Source: Gammaproteobacteria bacterium (GTDB lineage: Bacteria > Pseudomonadota > Gammaproteobacteria > UBA6429 > Thiohalophilaceae). Taken from it: a stretch of 9,174 bases of DNA. The stretch spans positions 1 through 9,174 of the forward strand of contig JAHEDA010000082.1 in NCBI GenBank assembly GCA_024641445.1, in the 5' to 3' direction. Below are positions 1-4,290 of this stretch, piece by piece. Position 1 is the stretch's first letter; each line of letters opens with the position of its first letter. The notes beneath the pieces were generated by a model that saw only the letters and a list, made by a program, of their open reading frames with translations, searched no databases and was not told where the DNA came from. The position numbers were made by a program, and so were the translations under genes.

Positions 1-348
1 ACACCTGCGGCCTATACCTCTCGCCCACGGGTAGAGACGGCGCAAGCGACACAGAAAAATCCGGAAGAGTGGGTTGTGCAACAGAATCCACGCTATTATA
101 CCCTGCAAATTGCAAGTAGCCGCGATGTTGAGAAGATTAGGTCGTACTTCGAAGAGTTTAGTCTTAACGGCAAGGCTGGATATTACAAGAGCGTTCGTGA
201 CGGAGAGGATTGGTATAATCTTGTCTATGGTTCATATTCTTCTGTTGATGAAGCAAATGCCGCAATAGCACAACTCCCCGAAGAGGTCAGACGTTGGTCA
301 CCATGGGTACGCAAGTTTATAGGGGTGCAGAAGGTCATCGCCAACTAG
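1..348 (+). CDS. SPOR-domain protein, C-terminal fragment (DamX-like)
   Basis: The reading frame is open from the first base, so the start lies outside the window; 115 C-terminal residues are visible. About 30 polar, Pro/Thr/Gln-containing residues look like a flexible linker. They lead into a SPOR-like domain (residues ~32-110) with the usual pattern: YYTLQIASS at its start, then a central WYNLVYGSYSS, an Ala-rich helix with LPEEVR, and a closing WVRKF-GVQ. SPOR domains bind glycan strands lacking stem peptides at division septa and are usually periplasmic. The PWVRKF-VQ ending resembles DamX and the SPOR domains of DamX/ExeA-type proteins. This assignment is from family resemblance only, because any transmembrane or ATPase part is outside the window. 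It is followed at once by a terminator, so it ends its transcription unit. Confidence 0.75.
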   Translation, partial: TPAAYTSRPRVETAQATQKNPEEWVVQQNPRYYTLQIASSRDVEKIRSYFEEFSLNGKAGYYKSVRDGEDWYNLVYGSYSSVDEANAAIAQLPEEVRRWSPWVRKFIGVQKVIAN

Positions 349-368
349 CTAGATTGTCAAGCCTCACA

Positions 369-400
369 GGCTAGTCGCCGATGGTGGCGATTAGCCTTTT
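369..400 (+). terminator. Intrinsic terminator of the SPOR-domain gene
   Basis: GGCTAGTCGCC (369-379) pairs with GGCGATTAGCC (386-396) to give an 11-bp stem with one G-U pair and a 6-nt loop. TTTT follows, then an AT-rich tract. It begins 20 nt after the stop codon of the upstream gene and separates it from the chemotaxis-like cassette. Confidence 0.85.
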
Positions 401-637
401 ATATTATTCACCCCACTTTATATATAATATTCATCCGATAGCTCATTGACGGCAACGCGAGTGAAGTTTGGTCGTGTTTCGATTCTTGACATTTATTTGG
501 ATGTCACAACTCCCCGCCCCCTTATAAAAATATTCAGGTCAAGAACCGGATCAATTGTAGATATTTGTTAAGGAAATATCTGACTTTGACGATATATCAG
601 CGATACATTATTTGTTGGATTCAAGCTGGTAGTCTTG
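401..637. other. AT-rich intergenic region with possible promoter elements
   Basis: No credible gene is seen here. A perfect TATAAT lies at 423-428 but lacks a good -35. TTGACA at 486-491 is too far from TATAAA at 523-528 (31 nt) to pair with it. TTGACG (586-591) with TATTTG (609-614) at 17-nt spacing is a weak sigma-70 candidate that would give a short leader for the cassette. A 23-bp palindrome lies at 559-581. I see no convincing sigma-28 or sigma-54 promoter, although chemotaxis genes often use the former. Confidence 0.4.
559..581. promoter_or_regulatory. Palindromic operator candidate upstream of the cassette
   Basis: AGATATTT (559-566) and AAATATCT (574-581) are perfect 8-bp inverted repeats around a 7-nt centre (GTTAAGG). 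A related half, GATATATC, follows at 591-598. The site sits 57-79 nt upstream of the first cassette gene, overlapping or next to the weak promoter candidate. Its size and symmetry suit a dimeric repressor or activator site, but it does not match the FNR (TTGAT-N4-ATCAA) pattern. The regulator is unknown. Confidence 0.35.
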
Positions 638-1222
638 ATGAGTCAGAAAATTAACCTGGGGGCGGTGGCGGAGGTCAATCAGGCCATGCGTCAGGTCGTT
701 TCTCGCGCACGCAGGGTATATCTCATCGCCCTGAACGCAATGTTCATGTCACGCAAGACCAATCAGAATGTTGCAGGTTTCTCCTCTGTGACACTACAGT
801 TAAGAAATTTCAGTGACAAATTGACCAGGCAGATTGAAATTAATATGAAACAGGTCGAGATGTTGGTGACCCTCGTGGCAAATAATGCCAAGGCGCAACG
901 CCGCTATTTCCTGCTTGATTCGGCCCTTCAAAAATCTGGTCTTCACCAGGGGGCCCGGATTGGACGTTCTTCAGCGGATGAACTCAATCTGGCTATTGAG
1001 CGATCTCTGCAGGCCCTGAAATCCGATATGGAACGTACTCTGGTATTAATCGGTACCGGTCAGAATCTTGTTGTTTTAGCCAAAATCGAAGCGAATCTAA
1101 CGGGTGGTCTGTCGCAACAGCTTCGCCTCATCGCAGATGATATGGAAAATGTGATAATTGAAATCGAGGACTCAGCAAGGCTAGGAATGTCCACTCTCTC
1201 TGAGCAACGTATGGTCGGATAG
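638..1222 (+). CDS. Soluble mini-chemoreceptor-like protein (MCP tip homologue, degenerate)
   Basis: This gene encodes 194 residues with no signal peptide, no membrane segment and no sensor domain. The sequence is almost entirely helical. Residues ~29-62 align without gaps to the conserved hairpin tip of methyl-accepting chemotaxis proteins: LIALNA corresponds to LLALNA, the GF at 47-48 to the GF of GRGF, and LR at 55-56 to the VR of EVR. The acidic and small residues of the usual IEAARAGE stretch are replaced by residues 36-43 (FMSRKTNQ). The amino-terminal arm is only ~28 residues, whereas the carboxy-terminal arm is ~130 residues, so the hairpin is lopsided. ATG 638 is preferred over the in-frame TTG at 635; no good Shine-Dalgarno is visible for either. 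A di-iron protein gene begins 40 nt downstream and cheD follows it, which supports a chemosensory role. CheA/CheW binding is inferred and is uncertain given the altered tip. Confidence 0.7.
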   Translation: MSQKINLGAVAEVNQAMRQVVSRARRVYLIALNAMFMSRKTNQNVAGFSSVTLQLRNFSDKLTRQIEINMKQVEMLVTLVANNAKAQRRYFLLDSALQKSGLHQGARIGRSSADELNLAIERSLQALKSDMERTLVLIGTGQNLVVLAKIEANLTGGLSQQLRLIADDMENVIIEIEDSARLGMSTLSEQRMVG

Positions 1223-1262
1223 AATCCTTCCAGATTTATATTAGTGAGAACGAAATAATAAT

Positions 1263-1997
1263 ATGAAAAAATTACAGTTTATCTATGAGAATGGAATGCA
1301 TAAATGGGCGGTGATAGCTCGAGATCCTGATAAACCAAATTACATTATTGATACGAATGAATATCTTCTCATTTCAGGTGATGAAGCCATTTTGATGGAC
1401 CCGGGAGGTATGGAAATATTCCCGGCAGTTTTTTCAGCGATCAGTGAGCAATGGGACCCTCGTAAGATTACGGCGCTTTTTGGTTCTCACCAGGATCCTG
1501 ATATTATCTCATCACTTCAACTTTGGTTGGAATTCAAGCCGGAACTTAAATGCTATATGAGTTGGTTGTGGAATAGTTTTATTCCTCACTTTGGTGGGGA
1601 TAATACGACATTTATTCCCTTGCCGGACCAGGGGTCGTCAGTGAAGATAGGCGGTCTAGATGTTAATTTTGTGCCAGCACATTACCTGCACTCATCGGGA
1701 AACTTTCACGTGTATGATCCTGTGGCTAAAATATTATTTAGCGGTGATGTTGGGGCAGCATTATTGCCAGTCGAACAACAAGATATGTTTGTGAAAGATT
1801 TTTCAAGGCACATTAAGCATGCGGAAAAGTTTCATACCCGTTGGATGGGCTCGAATAGCGCAAAAAATGATTGGTGTGAACGGGTTGGCAAGCTGGAGAT
1901 TGACATGCTTTGCCCTCAGCATGGTGCGATATATCAAGGCGAGGATGTAAAACGTTTTATTGATTGGTTCTATAGTCTGAAGGTTGGAATTATTTGA
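1263..1997 (+). CDS. Oxygen-binding di-iron protein, ODP-like (flavodiiron-type MBL fold)
   Basis: This gene encodes 244 residues with the metallo-beta-lactamase fold of flavodiiron proteins and no flavodoxin domain. The expected metal ligands are all present at family spacing: His76-x-Asp78-x-Asp80 (SHQDPD), His143 (HYLHSSGN), Asp162 (LFSGDVGA) and His220 (CPQHGA). Canonical flavodiiron proteins have Glu at the second position and His after the Asp; here these are Asp78 and Ile81. Known biology: a stand-alone protein of this type, ODP of Treponema denticola, binds Fe(II) and oxygen and works with a cytoplasmic chemoreceptor and CheA. Without a flavin partner it is more likely a sensor than an oxygen reductase. 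It lies between the mini-receptor gene and cheD. The ribosome binding site is weak. The gene is clearly AT-richer than the housekeeping genes to the right. A GGDEF-linked or other signalling role is a possible alternative. Confidence 0.82.
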   Translation: MKKLQFIYENGMHKWAVIARDPDKPNYIIDTNEYLLISGDEAILMDPGGMEIFPAVFSAISEQWDPRKITALFGSHQDPDIISSLQLWLEFKPELKCYMSWLWNSFIPHFGGDNTTFIPLPDQGSSVKIGGLDVNFVPAHYLHSSGNFHVYDPVAKILFSGDVGAALLPVEQQDMFVKDFSRHIKHAEKFHTRWMGSNSAKNDWCERVGKLEIDMLCPQHGAIYQGEDVKRFIDWFYSLKVGII

Positions 1998-2014
1998 ATG
2001 CCAAGGAGAAGAAA

Positions 2015-2527
2015 GTGGCAACACACACTGGCGTAAAGGATGACGTGCGCGATGTGTACCTGATGGCGGGTGATGTCTATTTCGGGACTAATGCTGAGGT
2101 GGTAAGGACTCTTTTGGGGTCTTGTATTGCTGCAATAATCTGGCACCCAACCCTCCATTTCACGGGTATGTTTCACATTGTTTTACCTGATGCACCATTA
2201 ATTCATGATGCAGAAAAGTCCCTGCGCTATGCCGATCAGGCCATTGAGGCATTGACCAAACGGGTTTATGCCGTAGGCACAAGCCCAACAGATTATCGTG
2301 TCTACGTCTGTGGTGGCGGTGACATGTTCAATGTCGGCGAGGAACCTCACAATATTGGCCTAAGGAACGCTGCCGCAGTAACCCAATATCTACAGAAACA
2401 TAAATTCAAAATTGCAAAGGCAGATACCGGTGGGGGGTACTACCGCCATGTAAAGATACGCCCTGCCACAGGCGTCGTCCAATGTGAGAAACATCAGGTG
2501 GTCGAGCCGCATTTGAGGGGCAAATAA
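2015..2527 (+). CDS. cheD: CheD, chemoreceptor glutamine deamidase
   Basis: CheD converts selected glutamines of chemoreceptors to glutamate in the cytoplasm and in some bacteria is modulated by CheC/CheY-P. The catalytic Cys37 lies in TLLGSCIAA and His54 in GMFHIVLPD, 17 residues apart as in Thermotoga CheD (Cys27/His44). The GGGDMF and DTGGGYYRHV segments are also typical. GTG 2015 is chosen as the start because AAGGAG (2003-2008) lies 6 nt upstream. A longer frame from TTG 1994 would overlap the previous stop and has no ribosome site. With the GTG start the product is 170 residues, normal for the family. The gene starts 17 nt after the di-iron protein gene, so the two are very likely cotranscribed. 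No terminator is evident downstream. Confidence 0.93.
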   Translation: MATHTGVKDDVRDVYLMAGDVYFGTNAEVVRTLLGSCIAAIIWHPTLHFTGMFHIVLPDAPLIHDAEKSLRYADQAIEALTKRVYAVGTSPTDYRVYVCGGGDMFNVGEEPHNIGLRNAAAVTQYLQKHKFKIAKADTGGGYYRHVKIRPATGVVQCEKHQVVEPHLRGK

Positions 2528-2608
2528 CAATAATCGGCATTTATATCCAGCACGCCTTTAAGTAAGTCCCGTCTGACTGCGTACCATTAACTCGATTATC
2601 GAATCTTC
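2528..2608. other. Short gap between cheD and the integrase remnant
   Basis: I see no gene, clear hairpin terminator or repeat here. The left end of a former island could lie in or beyond this stretch, but I find no copy of the ssrA 3' end that would mark it. Confidence 0.4.
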
Positions 2609-3051
2609 TTAGCGCGCACAACTTTTTACCTGTATGCGAGTGACGTTTTTTTCGCTGTCATACGGTTTAAAAACAATTCGGCAATAGCCCCTGCCGTGGT
2701 TCTCGGCCCAGCTCGTGGAGAATTTTGCATACCACTCGCGGGCAATGACTTCAAAACTGTTTGCGTCTACCTCTGAACGTGCAGATTTTTCTGCCTTTCG
2801 ATTCTCACTAGGGTCAACGCCATTGGCTACTAGCCTTCGTGCATGGTCGCGACGATCGCGCGCATCCTTGAGAGAAACATCTGGCTAGACGCCGAGTGAT
2901 AGACGCTTTTTTTGCCGCCATACCGGTACTTCAGACGCCACCACTTTCCACCATTCGGTGAAACTTCAAGATAAAGGCCACGTTTATCGAAGAGTTTTAC
3001 GGGTTTACTGCCGGGCTTGGCATTGTGAATGGCAGTGTTGGTCCGTGACAT
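2609..3051 (-). pseudogene. Decayed P4-type tyrosine integrase (amino-terminal part only)
   Basis: Reading on the minus strand from ATG 3051, behind AAGGAG with an 8-nt spacer, the product starts MSRTNTAIHNAKPGSKP and continues KLFDKRGLYLEVSPNGGKWW, LKYRYGG. This is the arm-binding (DUF4102-type) domain of P4-family integrases. The frame then breaks at an A7 run (plus-strand 2907-2913). In the next frame homology resumes as KKRLSLGV-stop-PDVSLKDARDRRD, with TAG at 2885-2887 where family members usually have Tyr. It continues as ARRLVANGVDPSENRKAEK, then SFEVIAREWYAKFSTSWAEN. Homology seems to fail after GRGYCRIV (near 2670), and an unrelated tail runs to TAA at 2609-2611. The core-binding and catalytic domains with the R-H-R-Y residues are absent, so no active recombinase can be made. 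Its place just downstream of ssrA fits a former island that used the tmRNA gene as attachment site. Confidence 0.85.
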
Positions 3052-3101
3052 GGGGGCAACTCCTTTTCCCATTTGTGCAGTTGCTCCCAATGTTGCCCCC
3101 A
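3051..3101. repeat. Repeated TGGGGGCAAC motifs before the integrase (candidate arm-type sites)
   Basis: On the minus strand TGGGGGCAAC (plus 3092-3101) is followed about one helical turn later by the near copy TGGGAGCAAC (plus 3079-3088). The complement, TGGGGGCAAC on the plus strand at 3051-3060, makes a perfect 10-bp inverted repeat with the first copy and abuts the integrase ATG. P4-type integrases bind arm-type repeats near attP and often autoregulate from sites at their promoter. Assigning that role here is inference. Confidence 0.4.
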
Positions 3102-3119
3102 CTTTCCGCAAGCTGTCAA
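3090..3119 (-). promoter_or_regulatory. Possible promoter of the integrase remnant
   Basis: TTGACA on the minus strand (plus 3114-3119) is a perfect -35. CAACAT (plus 3090-3095) at 18-nt spacing is a mediocre -10. The repeated TGGGGGCAAC motifs overlap the spacer and -10, which would permit integrase autoregulation. Confidence 0.3.
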
Positions 3120-3155
3120 CGTACGGCACTGGACGGTGTTGGATGAAAACCAAAG

Positions 3156-3182
3156 AAAAAGCCAGCAGTTACGCTGGCTTTT
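3156..3182 (-). terminator. Intrinsic terminator of ssrA (possibly bidirectional)
   Basis: AAAAGCCAGC and GCTGGCTTTT form a 10-bp stem around a 6-nt loop (plus 3167-3172). On the minus strand the stem is followed by a T-rich tract (TTTTTCTTT). It lies ~33 nt beyond the mature 3' end of the tmRNA. The symmetrical A/T flanks mean it could also stop plus-strand transcription. Confidence 0.85.
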
Positions 3183-3214
3183 GGATTTGTCTGAATCTAG
3201 TTTAGACAATGTTC

Positions 3215-3241
3215 TGGTGGAGGCGGCGGGAATCGAACCCG
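3215..3241 (-). other. Probable former attachment site at the ssrA 3' end
   Basis: Tyrosine recombinases of many prophages and islands integrate at the 3' end of ssrA, keeping the gene intact by duplicating its end. The integrase remnant starts 164 nt downstream of this end. Only one copy of the 3' end is visible, so the other boundary is lost or outside the window. Confidence 0.45.
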
Positions 3242-3451
3242 CGTCCGTAAGTACTCCGCCATCGGCTCTACATGCTTATCCAGTCTATTAGTTTAACCCT
3301 CTGCTACCCGACGGGCAGGGAAAACAAAAGGCGAGTCCGGATAAGTTTTAACGAATCCACACCGGACGTGCTTCATCGCGATCTTATGAGTATGACGCCT
3401 GGAATCCGAACGCATAAGCACGGCTCCGGTCAGACGGCACCCTACTGGGTA

Positions 3452-3484
3452 TTAAGCAGCGAGTGCGTAGTTGTCGTCGTTGGC
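3452..3484 (-). CDS. tmRNA proteolysis-tag reading frame
   Basis: From the resume codon GCC (plus 3482-3484) the minus strand encodes Ala-Asn-Asp-Asp-Asn-Tyr-Ala-Leu-Ala-Ala and TAA. With the alanine carried by tmRNA itself, the appended tag is AANDDNYALAA. The terminal LAA is the usual ClpXP recognition end. Confidence 0.93.
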   Translation of the reverse strand, partial: ANDDNYALAA

Positions 3485-3587
3485 AACTAAGTTTTTGCAG
3501 ATTGTTTTACGAGAAAACTGCACCTCGGCATGCACCTCAGGTTTCGCTACCCACGTCGAATCCAGGTCGCCCCCTTGGTACGTGTGT

Positions 3588-3616
3588 AAGATAGGCGCTT
3601 GGGTAGGAAAATTCAA
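3588..3616 (-). promoter_or_regulatory. ssrA promoter
   Basis: On the minus strand TTGAAT (plus 3611-3616) and TATCTT (plus 3588-3593) are separated by exactly 17 nt, a good sigma-70 match. The -10 lies 13 nt before the mature 5' end, allowing a short leader to be removed by RNase P. Read-through from smpB is also possible because no terminator is seen between the two genes. Confidence 0.7.
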
Positions 3617-3681
3617 TGTGCTTCGTGCAGAAGATCCTGAAATTATCTGAATCTGATGGGTCGTAGGTCGAGGACTTGGGC

Positions 3682-4170
3682 TTATTTAGCCGATTTTCCA
3701 CGCATTAGGCGCTGTTTCTCCCGACCCCAATCACGGTCCTTCTCGGTCGCGCGCTTGTCGTGGGCCTGTTTACCCTTGGCGAGGGCGACCTCCATCTTGG
3801 CTCGGCCCTTCTTCCAATACATGGCGGTGGGGACAACTGTATACCCCTTGCGCTCTACTGCACCTATGAGTTTGTTTAGCTCCTCGCGACGCAATAGTAA
3901 TTTACGACTGCGTTGCGCATCGGGTGTGATGTGGGTAGAGGCGGTTTGGAGCGGGGATATCAGCAGGCCAATGACCCAGGCCTCGCCGCTCTTCACAATG
4001 ACGTAGGCATCCCGCATCTGCACACGACCGGCACGCAGCGACTTAGCCTCCCAGCCCTCAAGCACTAACCCGGCCTCGAAGCGCTCCTCCAGGCTGTAGT
4101 CGTGCCGTGATTTCTTGTTCAGCGCGATAGTGCTGGAAGTATCGGATTTCTTTGCGGTTTGTTTCGACAT
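3682..4170 (-). CDS. smpB: SsrA-binding protein SmpB
   Basis: SmpB binds the tRNA-like domain of tmRNA and delivers it to the empty A site of stalled ribosomes. The 162-residue product shows the family pattern: IALNKKSRHDY at 16-26, then EAGLVLEGWEAKSLRAG, the RDAYV strand, a central basic loop, and a Lys/Arg-rich carboxy-terminal tail (DRDWGREKQRLMRGKSAK) that folds into the mRNA channel. The length is normal. ATG 4170 is the only sensible start, but there is no Shine-Dalgarno; the sequence just before it is GCCCGG. A perfect TATAAT on the minus strand (plus 4177-4182) ends 6 nt before the ATG, so the transcript might be nearly or fully leaderless. ssrA lies immediately downstream, keeping the two trans-translation partners together. 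Confidence 0.97.
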   Translation of the reverse strand: MSKQTAKKSDTSSTIALNKKSRHDYSLEERFEAGLVLEGWEAKSLRAGRVQMRDAYVIVKSGEAWVIGLLISPLQTASTHITPDAQRSRKLLLRREELNKLIGAVERKGYTVVPTAMYWKKGRAKMEVALAKGKQAHDKRATEKDRDWGREKQRLMRGKSAK

Positions 4171-4176
4171 CCGGGC

Positions 4177-4182
4177 ATTATA
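4177..4182 (-). promoter_or_regulatory. -10 element immediately before smpB
   Basis: The minus strand reads TATAAT here, 6 nt from the smpB ATG. Transcription would start at about the first base of the start codon. No strong -35 is visible at 16-18 nt upstream. The assignment rests on the -10 alone. Confidence 0.4.
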
Positions 4183-4290
4183 TCTGAGTGCCAGCTCTTG
4201 TGGGCAGTGTAGATGGTTGAGAAGTCAGGCCGATTCATCGACAATGCCCAGCCACTATACAATTTAGAGACAACAATAACTGGTGTGACA

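Larger units (their letters stand above)
3215..3574 (-). ncRNA. ssrA: tmRNA (one-piece, 360 nt)
   Basis: tmRNA rescues ribosomes stalled on broken messages by acting first as alanyl-tRNA and then as a short message. The 5' end GGGGGCG (3574 downwards) pairs with CGCCTCC just before ACCA (3' end at 3215) in a 7-bp acceptor stem with one G-U pair; CCA is encoded. The T-arm GGGTTCGATTCCC is present near the 3' end. The resume codon GCC is at 3482-3484 and the tag ORF on the minus strand (3452-3484) reads ANDDNYALAA then TAA, giving AANDDNYALAA on the tagged protein. This differs from the Escherichia coli tag by Asp for Glu at the fifth residue. Total length is close to that of E. coli tmRNA (363 nt). 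smpB lies ~107 nt upstream on the same strand. Confidence 0.97.

Noticed and set aside
486..528. TTGACA (486-491) with TATAAA (523-528) as a promoter.
   Set aside because: The spacer of 31 nt is far outside the sigma-70 range.
3052..3153. Upstream extension of the integrase frame to 3153 as extra amino-terminal residues.
   Set aside because: The family starts at MSRTN-like sequence, a strong AAGGAG precedes ATG 3051, and the extension overlaps the repeats, the promoter candidate and nearly the ssrA terminator.
2958..3490. Several plus-strand open frames across the integrase remnant and tmRNA.
   Set aside because: They run through the ssrA structure and terminator in antisense and show no protein-like features.
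4213..4290. Longer start (ATG 4213) for the sodium symporter.
   Set aside because: It adds 26 residues not expected before the WGFILAATGS signature and contains a possible -10 element; ATG 4291 gives normal family length.
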